A stretch of 11,378 nt of DNA from Ruminococcaceae bacterium UBA6857 (GTDB lineage: Bacteria > Bacillota > Clostridia > Oscillospirales > Acutalibacteraceae): positions 1 through 11,378 of the forward strand of contig DKDD01000086.1 of the NCBI GenBank assembly GCA_002451715.1, written 5' to 3'. The notes below the pieces were generated by a model. It had not been told where the DNA came from and searched no databases. It saw only the letters and a list, made by a program, of their open reading frames with translations. Position numbers and translations under genes: made by a program. The first letter of the stretch is position 1. Each line of letters begins with the position of its first letter. This document shows positions 1 to 5,411 of the stretch, piece after piece.

Positions 1-560
1 ATCGTTGCGACAAGACCGATACTGTAACTGATAAGGAAACAAAGCTCGGACACAGCTTTACAAACTACGTTTCGGATAAAAACGCAACCTGCACGGAAGA
101 CGGAACGAAAACCGCAAAGTGCGATCGTTGCGATGCAACCGACACAATTGCAGATGAAAATTCAATGGTAGCGCATACGGTTATAATTGATGAAGCCGTA
201 GCGGCAACGTGCAAAAACAGCGGACTCACCGAAGGTATGCACTGCTCGGTTTGCGGAAAAGTTATCGTTGAACAGAAAGAAATTGAAAAGCTTTCTCATG
301 ATTTTGCAATAGTCAAAGTTGTTACGGCAACTTGCACGGAAGACGGTTATACGATTTATGAGTGTAAAATGTGCGGCGAACAGGAACACAGAGATGTTAT
401 TGAGGCGGCGGGACATGTTGACGCTGATGAAGACGGCGTTTGCGATGTTTGCGGAAGTAAAATTTCGGCAATTCAGGATTCGTTTAAAGCACTTCTTCAT
501 TGGATTGTAATGCTTCTTATTCTTGTTTTCAAGTTCCTTATGATGCTTGCCGGCGCATAA
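1..560 (+). CDS. Surface protein with CxxC repeats and C-terminal membrane anchor (3' end only)
   Basis: The reading frame is open from the left edge (first full codon at base 3) to a stop at 558-560, so about 185 C-terminal residues are visible and the true start lies upstream. The visible part holds repeats of the type ATCTEDG-x-K/T...C-x-x-C-G: pairs CDRC, CSVC, CKMC and CDVC, with a further cysteine at the edge. Two units carry the near-identical phrase ATCTEDG. The last unit has an Asp-rich turn (DADEDGVCDVCG). The protein ends in about 22 hydrophobic residues (HWIVMLLILVFKFLMMLAGA at the terminus), a plausible membrane anchor. From memory, such repeats are common in large secreted or cell-wall proteins of gut Firmicutes; their function is unknown to me. 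Paired cysteines could bind metal or form disulfides (inference). A methionine at 165 is internal and not the start, because the repeat pattern continues upstream of it. Confidence 0.8.
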   Translation, partial: RCDKTDTVTDKETKLGHSFTNYVSDKNATCTEDGTKTAKCDRCDATDTIADENSMVAHTVIIDEAVAATCKNSGLTEGMHCSVCGKVIVEQKEIEKLSHDFAIVKVVTATCTEDGYTIYECKMCGEQEHRDVIEAAGHVDADEDGVCDVCGSKISAIQDSFKALLHWIVMLLILVFKFLMMLAGA

Positions 561-594
561 AAGATTTGAAACATTTATAATGTTGAATTAAAGA

Positions 595-640
595 TGGGCT
601 ATGGCTTGTTTATGTGCAAGCCATAGCCTATTGTAATATT
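595..640 (+). terminator. Hairpin after the surface protein gene, possible terminator
   Basis: A perfect 12-bp stem (GGCTATGGCTTG at 597-608 with its complement at 617-628) is extended by G-T and T-A pairs to 595/630 and closes an 8-nt loop. It lies 34 bases after the stop codon. The downstream tail (TTGTAATATT) is only moderately T-rich, so termination is probable but the hairpin is not a textbook Rho-independent site. Confidence 0.5.
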
Positions 641-702
641 CGGTTGCTTTGTTGAGACCGAAATAAAGTCCGGCGAGAAAATATTTTTAATCGCATACGG
701 AT

Positions 703-731
703 TTGACTTTTTCTCATTTCGGTGTTATACT
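703..731 (+). promoter_or_regulatory. SigA-type promoter for the TrpR-like gene
   Basis: TTGACT at 703-708, a 17-base spacer and TATACT at 726-731 give a near-consensus vegetative promoter. Transcription would start at about 738, leaving a leader of roughly 48 bases before the start codon at 787. Confidence 0.75.
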
Positions 732-747
732 CATGTTAACGCATTGC

Positions 748-764
748 AGTGTCAGTGTAACACT
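748..764. promoter_or_regulatory. Candidate operator (inverted repeat) just downstream of the promoter
   Basis: AGTGT (748-752) and ACACT (760-764) form a 5-bp inverted repeat with a 7-base centre, just past the predicted transcription start. The position suits repressor binding, perhaps autoregulation by the TrpR-like product. The arms are short, so this is only a candidate. Confidence 0.25.
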
Positions 765-786
765 TTGAGAAAGCGAGGAAAACAAC

Positions 787-1071
787 ATGGGAAAGCTTCA
801 GAATGAAGCAATTGATAATCTTTTCAAGGCGGTTCTTTCGCTTGAAAATATTGATGAATGCTACCGCTTTTTTGGCGACCTTTGCACCGAAAAAGAACTT
901 ATTGATATGTCGCAAAGGCTTGAGGTTGCGTCGCTGCTTCGCCAAAAGATGAACTATATTGAAATCAGCAAAAAAACCGGCGCAAGCACAACAACCGTCA
1001 GCCGTGTCAACAAGTGCCTTACTTACGGAAACGAGGGCTATTCTCTGGCGTTCGAAAGGCTCGGAAAGTAA
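787..1071 (+). CDS. TrpR-like DNA-binding protein, YerC/YecD family
   Basis: A 94-residue protein. The pattern matches the TrpR-related YerC/YecD family of Firmicutes: an N-terminal helical part (NLFKAVLSLENIDECYRFFGDLCT), the ELIDMSQRLEVASLL segment (about 37-51), and a helix-turn-helix at about 58-77 (IEISKKTGASTTTVSRVNKC) with the typical STTTVSRV recognition helix. Length is normal for the family. Members resemble the fold of the E. coli Trp repressor, but the Firmicutes versions generally have no proven tryptophan ligand, so a tryptophan role should not be assumed. The ATG at 787 follows a purine-rich GCGAGG site. It is the first gene of a unit with the acetyltransferase, which starts 36 bases after its stop codon. 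The inverted repeat at 748-764 might be its own operator (inference). Confidence 0.8.
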   Translation: MGKLQNEAIDNLFKAVLSLENIDECYRFFGDLCTEKELIDMSQRLEVASLLRQKMNYIEISKKTGASTTTVSRVNKCLTYGNEGYSLAFERLGK

Positions 1072-1089
1072 AAGTAAATTAACATCGCC

Positions 1090-1098
1090 AAAGGAGGA
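1090..1098 (+). promoter_or_regulatory. Strong ribosome binding site for the O-acetyltransferase
   Basis: AAAGGAGGA lies 9 bases upstream of the ATG at 1108 and fixes that start. Confidence 0.8.
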
Positions 1099-1107
1099 CG
1101 CGCTTTT

Positions 1108-1683
1108 ATGCACGATTTTGAAGAAAGAGACGGTATGCCGGAAAACGATCTTGAAATAATTGCAAACGCCCGCCGTTTGACGCGCGAGTATTTTCTTTCC
1201 GATTACAGTGACGGTGAAACAAGGCAAAAGATTTTGGCTGAACTTTTCGGTTCGGTCGGCGAAAACGTTGTTGTTGATACACCGATCCACTGTGATTACG
1301 GAAAGCATACTTTCATCGGGAACAATGTTATTATAAACATGAACTGCACTTTTGTTGATGACGAAAGAATAACAATAGGCAACAACGTTCTCATTGCGTC
1401 AAACGTTCAGTTTTATACCGGTACGCATGACACCGACCAGAAAAAACGCATGAACAGCGATTGGAAAGAAACGGGAAAAGCGTGGTTCAACACTCTTGCA
1501 AAACCGATTACCGTTGAAGACGGCGTTTGGATCGGCGGCGGAGTGATTGTGCTTCCCGGTGTCACAATCGGAAAAAACAGCGTAATCGGCGCAGGAAGCG
1601 TTGTGACGCGTTCTGTTCCGGAAAACTGCGTTGCTGTCGGCAATCCGTGCAAACCGATACGCTTTTTGAACGAAAACAAATAA
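1108..1683 (+). CDS. Maltose/galactoside-type sugar O-acetyltransferase
   Basis: A 191-residue acetyl-CoA:sugar O-acetyltransferase of the LacA/Maa/NodL group of left-handed beta-helix enzymes. Residues about 14-50 form the short helical maltose acetyltransferase cap (IIANARRLTREYF...RQKILAELFG). From about 55 onward come the hexapeptide repeats (IGNNVII, IGNNVLIA, IGGGVIVLPGVTIG, IGAGSVV). YTGTHD places the expected catalytic histidine at His107, the counterpart of LacA His115. The C-terminal VAVGNPCKPIR motif is typical of the family. It transfers acetyl from acetyl-CoA to a sugar hydroxyl in the cytoplasm; the sugar cannot be read from sequence, and a cell-envelope or detoxification role is equally possible. 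It is co-transcribed with the TrpR-like gene upstream and ends just before two terminators. Confidence 0.88.
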   Translation: MHDFEERDGMPENDLEIIANARRLTREYFLSDYSDGETRQKILAELFGSVGENVVVDTPIHCDYGKHTFIGNNVIINMNCTFVDDERITIGNNVLIASNVQFYTGTHDTDQKKRMNSDWKETGKAWFNTLAKPITVEDGVWIGGGVIVLPGVTIGKNSVIGAGSVVTRSVPENCVAVGNPCKPIRFLNENK

Positions 1684-1699
1684 TCCGCACTTTTCCGCG

Positions 1700-1743
1700 G
1701 CCGTTATGTTTGGACTTTACCCGACGTAACGGCTTTTGTTTTT
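1700..1743 (+). terminator. Intrinsic terminator after the acetyltransferase
   Basis: GCCGTTATGT (1700-1709) pairs with ACGTAACGGC (1724-1733), ten pairs with one G-T, around a 14-base loop. The tail TTTTGTTTTT follows. Confidence 0.8.
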
Positions 1744-1774
1744 GTGCTGCGTATCTATACCGATTAATGAGTGC

Positions 1775-1821
1775 AAAAAAAGTGCCGCACCGAGCTTTTC
1801 GCTTGGTACGGCATTTTTGTT
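1775..1821. terminator. Bidirectional intrinsic terminator between convergent units
   Basis: A 13-bp stem with one mismatch and one G-T pair (1783-1795 with 1801-1813) closes a 5-base loop. It has a run of seven A on its left and TTTTTGTTT on its right. It can therefore stop transcription from both sides: the + strand acetyltransferase unit and the - strand micro-peptide unit, whose last stop codon lies only 13 bases from the stem. Confidence 0.85.
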
Positions 1822-1826
1822 TAAAA

Positions 1827-1928
1827 TCAGAAGATCAGTTTAAGCAAAAATTTGATAAATAACTTTGTTGAAACCTTTGAAAATACAAACTCAAGGTGCG
1901 GGATAAGTTCTTCGAGCCATTCCGGCAT
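1827..1928 (-). CDS. Micro-ORF B: 33-residue amphipathic/hydrophobic peptide
   Basis: Reading leftward from the ATG at 1928-1926 to the TGA at 1829-1827 gives 33 residues. The N-terminus is acidic (MPEWLEELIPHLEF) and the C-terminal part is cationic and hydrophobic (VFSKVSTKLFIKFLLKLIF). The call rests on a textbook ribosome site (AAAGGAG at 1944-1938, 9 bases from the ATG), a bidirectional terminator immediately after the stop codon, and a paralogue next door (micro-ORF A). Both end in KF-x-x-KLIF and share an F-x-FSK block and an almost identical 16-base leader. A hairpin (GCCGC/GCGGC, 1946-1961) sits just upstream of the ribosome site. No family is recognised. The composition suits a membrane-active or membrane-bound peptide: a small-protein regulator, a toxin-like peptide or a leaderless antimicrobial. 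All of these functions are inference. Confidence 0.7.
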   Translation of the reverse strand: MPEWLEELIPHLEFVFSKVSTKLFIKFLLKLIF

Positions 1929-1945
1929 ATGTATTCACTCCTTTC

Positions 1946-1961
1946 GCCGCAAAAGCGCGGC
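1946..1961 (-). promoter_or_regulatory. Small hairpin next to the ribosome site of micro-ORF B
   Basis: GCCGC and GCGGC arms (5 bp, 6-base loop) end two bases before the AAAGGAG of micro-ORF B in the direction of transcription. It has no U tail, so it could act as a spacer, an mRNA end after processing or a translation modulator. It could also be chance. Confidence 0.3.
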
Positions 1962-2027
1962 CGATTAAACCTCATGATCTGCTTATGTGGGATCGTTCGG
2001 AAAATATATTAAGCAAACGTTCTCATA

Positions 2028-2084
2028 TCAGAAGATCAATTTGAAGAAAAATTTCAGAATCATTTTTGAAAACCAAAATGCCAT
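2028..2084 (-). CDS. Micro-ORF A: 18-residue cationic hydrophobic peptide
   Basis: Reading leftward from the ATG at 2084-2082 to the TGA at 2030-2028 encodes MAFWFSKMILKFFFKLIF: 18 residues, three lysines, no acidic residue and six phenylalanines. AAAGGAG at 2100-2094 lies 9 bases from the ATG. The leader AAAGGAGTGAATACAC differs from that of micro-ORF B by a single base. A strong promoter (2184-2156) lies about 70 bases upstream. The last codons and the stop fall in a sequence block (ATCAGAAGATCA) repeated at the end of micro-ORF B, pointing to gene duplication. It is far too short for standard gene callers. The function is unknown; a membrane-interacting peptide is the simplest reading. The XRE gene just upstream on the same strand might regulate it. 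Confidence 0.65.
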   Translation of the reverse strand: MAFWFSKMILKFFFKLIF

Positions 2085-2155
2085 GTGTATTCACTCCTTT
2101 AAAAAAACGGCAAATGCCCTTATTAATTCATGAAGAAAAGCTCTTCACTGATTTA

Positions 2156-2184
2156 ATAATAGTACATTTTGCCGAGTAAGTCAA
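2156..2184 (-). promoter_or_regulatory. Strong SigA-type promoter for the micro-peptide genes
   Basis: On the - strand TTGACT (2184-2179), a 17-base spacer and TATTAT (2161-2156) give a near-consensus promoter pointing toward the two micro-ORFs. It lies in the gap between the xre stop codon and micro-ORF A, so the peptides have their own promoter besides any read-through from xre, after which no terminator is visible. Confidence 0.75.
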
Positions 2185-2279
2185 TCAAAAATAACAAAAA
2201 ATTCAAATAAATTTTAGACTTTTTTTAACAAATTGTTGCAACTGAAAGTTTTGAAGAAACAAAAAGCGTTTTGAAAAAA

Positions 2280-2666
2280 TTAGATGCCGACTCCCGTTTC
2301 CTGCGCAAGCTTTTTAAGCTCTTCGGTAACTTTTTTCTTTTCTTCGGGAGAAAGAACTCTGAAATAAAGCAAAAGTTCCCTTTCGTCTTTTTTAAGAAGC
2401 GAAATCGGATCGCTGTTGAGCGTTGCAACCGACTGAGTGTTTTCCGGATTTTTTCGAAGTTCGGGGCGGTTTTCCTCAACGCCGATAAGATAACCGACAG
2501 TGACATTGTAAATTTGAGAAAGCTTGACAAGCGTTGCCGGCGACGGCGTTGTTGTGCCAAGCTCATAGACGGTGTATGTTGTTCTATCAATTCCCAAAAC
2601 GTCGGCAATGTTTTGCTGCGTAAGTTTATGCTCTTTTCTGATCAGTCGTAATCTGTCGCTTATCAT
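2280..2666 (-). CDS. XRE-family transcriptional regulator
   Basis: A 128-residue protein. Residues about 4-62 are a Cro/C1-type helix-turn-helix domain: RLRLIRKEHKLTQQNIADVLGIDRTTYTVYELGTTTP and PATLVKLSQIYNVTVGYLIG, with the canonical LTQQ.IA..LGI and Y..YE.G motifs. The rest is a charged, helical C-terminal tail (LSPEEKKKVTEELKKLAQE) with no recognisable ligand or peptidase domain. It lacks the long TPR-like domain of Rgg or PlcR-type peptide receptors. The chosen ATG at 2666 follows a weak AAAGGTG site about 11 bases upstream. Its own promoter (2792-2764) carries overlapping palindromes, so autorepression is likely (inference). It is divergent from the DUF624-like gene, and the micro-peptide genes lie downstream on the same strand. 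Confidence 0.88.
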   Translation of the reverse strand: MISDRLRLIRKEHKLTQQNIADVLGIDRTTYTVYELGTTTPSPATLVKLSQIYNVTVGYLIGVEENRPELRKNPENTQSVATLNSDPISLLKKDERELLLYFRVLSPEEKKKVTEELKKLAQETGVGI

Positions 2667-2692
2667 ACCTCATTCACACCTTTCTTTTGAGG

Positions 2693-2702
2693 TTCGGCCG
2701 AA
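2693..2702. promoter_or_regulatory. Candidate operator palindrome in the xre leader
   Basis: TTCGGCCGAA is a perfect 10-bp palindrome followed by TAAA. It sits about 27 bases upstream of the xre start codon and closely resembles the palindrome at 2809-2823 (TTCG-CCGAATAA shared). Confidence 0.4.
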
Positions 2703-2762
2703 TAAATGCCGTTTGAAACTCCGAAAAAAAACACTTTTAAACAACTCAAAATTGCTCAAACT

Positions 2763-2779
2763 GATAATACCATATTACC
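2763..2779. promoter_or_regulatory. Candidate operator over the xre -10 box
   Basis: On the - strand, GGTAATA-TGG-TATTATC is an inverted repeat with 6 of 7 matching arm positions that covers the -10 hexamer of the xre promoter. The position is ideal for autorepression by a Cro/C1-type protein. Confidence 0.4.
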
Positions 2780-2792
2780 GCTCAAAAATCAA
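2764..2792 (-). promoter_or_regulatory. SigA-type promoter for xre
   Basis: On the - strand TTGATT (2792-2787), a 17-base spacer and TATTAT (2769-2764). The start of transcription would be about 90 bases before the xre start codon. Confidence 0.7.
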
Positions 2793-2808
2793 GAAATTTT
2801 GTTTATAT

Positions 2809-2823
2809 TTATTCGCCGAATAA
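2809..2823. promoter_or_regulatory. Palindrome in the xre/DUF624 divergent intergenic region
   Basis: TTATTCG-C-CGAATAA has perfect 7-bp arms around one central base. It lies upstream of the xre -35 box and about 50 bases before the DUF624-like start, with a related copy at 2693-2702. It is a likely binding site for a dimeric regulator acting on one or both divergent genes (inference). No convincing promoter for the + strand gene was found in this gap. Confidence 0.45.
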
Positions 2824-2872
2824 TGGTAAGAGAGCGTAAACTCTGTCAATAATTATACCGGGTGATAAATTC

Positions 2873-3487
2873 ATGAAAAACAGCTTTTTCTTTTCCGTGC
2901 AAAACGGTCGGTTTCGGTCTTTTCTGCTTGCGGTTTTTTCAACGGTTCACAAACAGGCACTTTTGGGGTTTTTGTTTGTTTTAACATCGTTTCCGCTTGT
3001 CACGGCTTTCTGCTCTTGGAACGCGTTGTGCCTCATTTCAAAAAAAATCATTGACGGCGAAGAAGTTCGCACCGTGAAAGATTATTTTTCGTTATTCTTT
3101 TCTTCATTCAAAAAAACATTTTTGCTATCTCTCCTTTTTTTGGTGATCTTTGCGTTTGGAATTAATGCTGCAAGGGTGTACTTTTCACTTCAAACATCTT
3201 CGGCGTTTCTTGCGGGAGGAATAAGTCTGTCGTTTCTTTTGCTTGCGGTTTTTCTCTTCCTTTTTCTTCCGTTCTCCGGCAAAAAAAGGCAAGGCTTTTT
3301 TGAACGTTTTGAATCCTTTGCGCTGTCAATTCCGCGGTGCGCACTTTCGTTTGTTTTGGTTTTTCTTTTTGTTGGTGTTCCGCTTTTGCTCCTTCCGTAT
3401 TCGCTGCCGATCGTTCTTACTTTTTCGTTCCCGATTTCAAGCCTTTGCTGTGCTTTCGTGCTTGACAAAGCAAACGACAAAGAATAA
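2873..3487 (+). CDS. DUF624 (YesL-like) integral membrane protein
   Basis: A 204-residue, strongly hydrophobic protein rich in Phe and Leu. The order of features fits DUF624/YesL proteins: an N-terminal cytoplasmic stretch, a first membrane segment ending in the typical LFVLTSFPLVT (about 34-44), a basic loop with GEEVRTVKDYFSLFFSSFKK (about 62-81), then membrane segments at about 82-104, 112-134, 157-178 and 179-196. DUF624 members often lie near sugar transport or polysaccharide-use genes, and the uronate isomerase gene follows here after 89 bases. Biochemical function is unknown for the family. The ATG at 2873 has a modest ribosome site (GGGTGA, about 8 bases away). The downstream gene appears to have its own promoter. 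Confidence 0.7.
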   Translation: MKNSFFFSVQNGRFRSFLLAVFSTVHKQALLGFLFVLTSFPLVTAFCSWNALCLISKKIIDGEEVRTVKDYFSLFFSSFKKTFLLSLLFLVIFAFGINAARVYFSLQTSSAFLAGGISLSFLLLAVFLFLFLPFSGKKRQGFFERFESFALSIPRCALSFVLVFLFVGVPLLLLPYSLPIVLTFSFPISSLCCAFVLDKANDKE

Positions 3488-3494
3488 AATAAAG

Positions 3495-3535
3495 CCGAAG
3501 GGAATTTTAATTTTCTCTTAGGTCTTTTGATTTTT
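3495..3535 (+). terminator. Weak terminator-like hairpin after the DUF624-like gene
   Basis: CC-G-AAGGGAA (3495-3504) can pair with TTCTCTT-A-GG (3513-3522), with one G-T pair and one mismatch, followed by TCTTTTGATTTTT. It is AT-rich and marginal, so partial read-through into uxaC is likely. Confidence 0.35.
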
Positions 3536-3556
3536 AAAACATACAATAACTATACT
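3527..3556 (+). promoter_or_regulatory. Probable promoter for uxaC
   Basis: TTGATT (3527-3532), an 18-base spacer and TATACT (3551-3556). The predicted start, about 3563, falls at the edge of the ribosome site AGAGGAG (3562-3568), giving a leader of only about 14 bases before the ATG at 3577. That is short, so transcription may also come from the upstream gene. Confidence 0.5.
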
Positions 3557-3576
3557 ATCAAAGAGGAGTGTCAGCG

Positions 3577-4974
3577 ATGAAAAAATTTATGGGTCGGGAT
3601 TTTCTTCTTGAAAACGAAATCGAAAAAGAACTTTTCGTCCTTTTTGCAAAGGATAAGCCGATTTTCGATTGGCATTGTCACCTCAGCGCAAAGGAGATTT
3701 TTGAAAACAAACAGCCGACCGATCTTTGCGAACTCTGGCTTTCCGGTGACCATTACAAATGGCGTGCAATGCGTTCGGCGGGAATTGAAGAAAAGTACAT
3801 AACCGGTGATGCCGAACCGTTTGAAAAATTTCTTGCGTTTTCAAAAACGCTTTCCCTTGCTGCGGGAAATCCGCTTTATCATTGGAGCCATCTTGAGCTC
3901 CAGCGATATTTCGGAATCGACACACCGCTTTCGCCCGATACGGCAGAAAAAATTTGGAACGAGACAAAGGAAAAAATTGCAAAAGGCGGCTTTGCTCCGC
4001 GCGAGCTGATTGCTTCTTCAAACGTCTTTGCTCTTTGCACAACGGATGACCCGGTCGATTCGCTTGAATGGCACCAAAAACTGCTCGGTGAAAATCTTTC
4101 GTTCAGAGTTCTTCCGGCTTTCAGACCCGACAAAGTCATAAACATTGAAACCCACGATTTTCCGTCGTATCTTGCTTTGCTTGAAGACGTGGCGGGAATG
4201 AAAATTGATTCGTTCTGTGATCTTAAAGAAGCACTTTGCCGCCGAATGGACTTTTTCAAGTCGCTCGGTTCGGTTGCGTCAGACCAGTCCGTTGCTGCAG
4301 TTGTGTATGCACCGACGACCGACGGCGAGCTTGAAAAAATCTTTAAAAAAGCAAAAAATCACACGGCACTTTCAAAAGAAGAACTTGAAAAATACAAATT
4401 TGCCGTTCTCTGCTTCCTCGGAAAGGAATATGCAAACCGAGGCTTTGCGATGGAACTTCATCTCGGCGCGATGAGGAACAACAACACGCGCGCGTTTTTG
4501 TCGCTCGGAGCGGACAGCGGCTTTGATTCAATTGACGATCCGCGCCAGGCAAGGGGACTTTCGCTTTTCCTCGATACGCTTGATAAAGAGGGCGCACTGC
4601 CGAAAACGATTCTTTTCAACCTCAACCCGAAAGATAATTTTGTTCTTGCCTCAATGCTCGGAAACTTCCAGTCTGCCGAAGCAAAAAGCAAAATTCAGTT
4701 CGGTTCGGCTTGGTGGTTCAACGACAACATTGACGGAATGACGGCGCAAATCAAAACGCTTGCAAATCTCGGCGTTCTCGGCTGCTTCGTCGGAATGGTG
4801 ACCGATTCGCGCTCATTCCTTTCTTATCCGCGGCACGAATATTTCAGACGTATTCTTTGCCACATTGTCGGCTCATGGGTCAACGAGGGACTTTATCCGT
4901 ATGACGAAAAAGCGCTCAAAGAAATCATCGGCGGCGTTTGTTTTGACAATGCCAAAGAATACTTTCTCGGTTAA
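3577..4974 (+). CDS. uxaC: Uronate (glucuronate/galacturonate) isomerase UxaC
   Basis: A 465-residue enzyme of the amidohydrolase superfamily, EC 5.3.1.12. It interconverts D-glucuronate with D-fructuronate and D-galacturonate with D-tagaturonate, the first cytoplasmic step of hexuronate catabolism. The N-terminal metal motif DWHCHL gives His33 and His35. The family signatures ALCTTDDPVDSLEWH, FRPDKVINI, AMELHLGAMRNNNTRAF, SAWWFNDNIDGM and GMVTDSRSFLSYPRHEYFRR all follow in order. The length is normal. A GTG at 3568 is in frame, but it lies inside the AGAGGAG ribosome site, so the ATG at 3577 (8 bases downstream) is chosen. No uxuA/uxuB or kdgK/kdgA partner is in the window, so the rest of the pathway must be elsewhere. 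A terminator follows. Confidence 0.95.
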   Translation: MKKFMGRDFLLENEIEKELFVLFAKDKPIFDWHCHLSAKEIFENKQPTDLCELWLSGDHYKWRAMRSAGIEEKYITGDAEPFEKFLAFSKTLSLAAGNPLYHWSHLELQRYFGIDTPLSPDTAEKIWNETKEKIAKGGFAPRELIASSNVFALCTTDDPVDSLEWHQKLLGENLSFRVLPAFRPDKVINIETHDFPSYLALLEDVAGMKIDSFCDLKEALCRRMDFFKSLGSVASDQSVAAVVYAPTTDGELEKIFKKAKNHTALSKEELEKYKFAVLCFLGKEYANRGFAMELHLGAMRNNNTRAFLSLGADSGFDSIDDPRQARGLSLFLDTLDKEGALPKTILFNLNPKDNFVLASMLGNFQSAEAKSKIQFGSAWWFNDNIDGMTAQIKTLANLGVLGCFVGMVTDSRSFLSYPRHEYFRRILCHIVGSWVNEGLYPYDEKALKEIIGGVCFDNAKEYFLG

Positions 4975-4989
4975 AACGTGAAAGCTTAG

Positions 4990-5023
4990 AAAGCTGTTGC
5001 AGAAATGCGGCAGCTTTTTTTCT
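4990..5023 (+). terminator. Intrinsic terminator after uxaC
   Basis: AAGCTGTTGC (4991-5000) pairs with GCGGCAGCTT (5007-5016), ten pairs including two G-T, around a 6-base loop. A run of T reaches 5021. Confidence 0.85.
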
Positions 5024-5058
5024 TACTCGCAGGAGGGATTAATTAAAAGCCGGCTTTT

Positions 5059-5086
5059 CTCCTTTTTGTACGGACGTTGCTTGAGG
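5059..5086 (+). repeat. Left terminal inverted repeat
   Basis: 28 bp, 24 of 28 positions complementary to 5412-5439. Mismatches are at repeat positions 9, 16, 20 and 21, each a transition. Confidence 0.65.
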
Positions 5087-5223
5087 GACTGTGTATTTTT
5101 TAAAAACAATCTTAAAAAATAGTATAATTAAAAATATCTATTATGTATTATCTCTTATCTATTATCTGACTTTGAAAAAACGCTTGTTAACCTGAAATGC
5201 ACAGCCTTTCAAATAAGAACTAT

Positions 5224-5257
5224 ATCGTAGGGGAGGCTCACGAGACTCTCTTACGAT
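5224..5257. repeat. Long hairpin at the start of the structured half of the element
   Basis: ATCGTAGGGGAG (5224-5235) pairs with CTCTCTTACGAT (5246-5257), 12 pairs with two G-T, around a 10-base loop. The G-T positions mean the + strand RNA folds better than its complement, hinting that + strand RNA structure matters. Confidence 0.5.
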
Positions 5258-5271
5258 TTAATCTTTCAATT

Positions 5272-5410
5272 GCGTTTCGCAGAAACGCCACCGCAATGTT
5301 GAACATAAGTTCAACGCTTCATTCGCCGAAGGCGTTCTTCATGTTTCGCCGAAAGGCGGAACTCTTCATGCACCGCAAGGTGCGCTTCATGTTTCACCGA
5401 AATGCGGAAC
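5272..5410. repeat. Array of small hairpins separated by CTTCAT
   Basis: Successive stem-loops are 5272-5288 (GCGTTTC/GAAACGC), 5298-5315 (GTTGAAC/GTTCAAC), 5324-5334 (CGCC/GGCG), 5343-5362 (GTTTCGCC/GGCGGAAC), 5370-5383 (GCACC/GGTGC) and 5391-5410, a decayed copy of the 5343 hairpin. CTTCAT occurs at 5317, 5337, 5364 and 5385, each just before a hairpin. Loops are short (GAA, GAAA, GCAA), several resembling stable tetraloops. The array explains the spurious open frame here. Confidence 0.65.
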
Positions 5411-5411
5411 G

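Noticed and set aside
736..1308. 190-codon - strand frame opposite the TrpR-like and acetyltransferase genes
   Set aside because: It is antisense to two well-supported genes, has no family resemblance and is typical of shadow frames in this codon usage.
1835..1975. - strand frame of 46 codons overlapping micro-ORF B in another frame
   Set aside because: It lacks a ribosome site before its ATG, while micro-ORF B has a perfect one and a paralogue with the same leader.
2101..2125. Attenuator in the micro-peptide leader (GGCATTTGCC followed by seven T on the - strand)
   Set aside because: The stem would be 3-4 bp with a 2-4 base loop, too weak for an intrinsic terminator.
2028..2666. Rgg/SHP-type quorum sensing pair
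   Set aside because: The XRE protein is 128 aa and lacks the peptide-binding TPR-like domain; the peptides do not resemble known short hydrophobic pheromones beyond being hydrophobic.
5272..5410. Possible CRISPR array
   Set aside because: The units are self-complementary hairpins of differing sequence with 6-base linkers, not identical repeats separated by unique spacers, and no cas gene is present.
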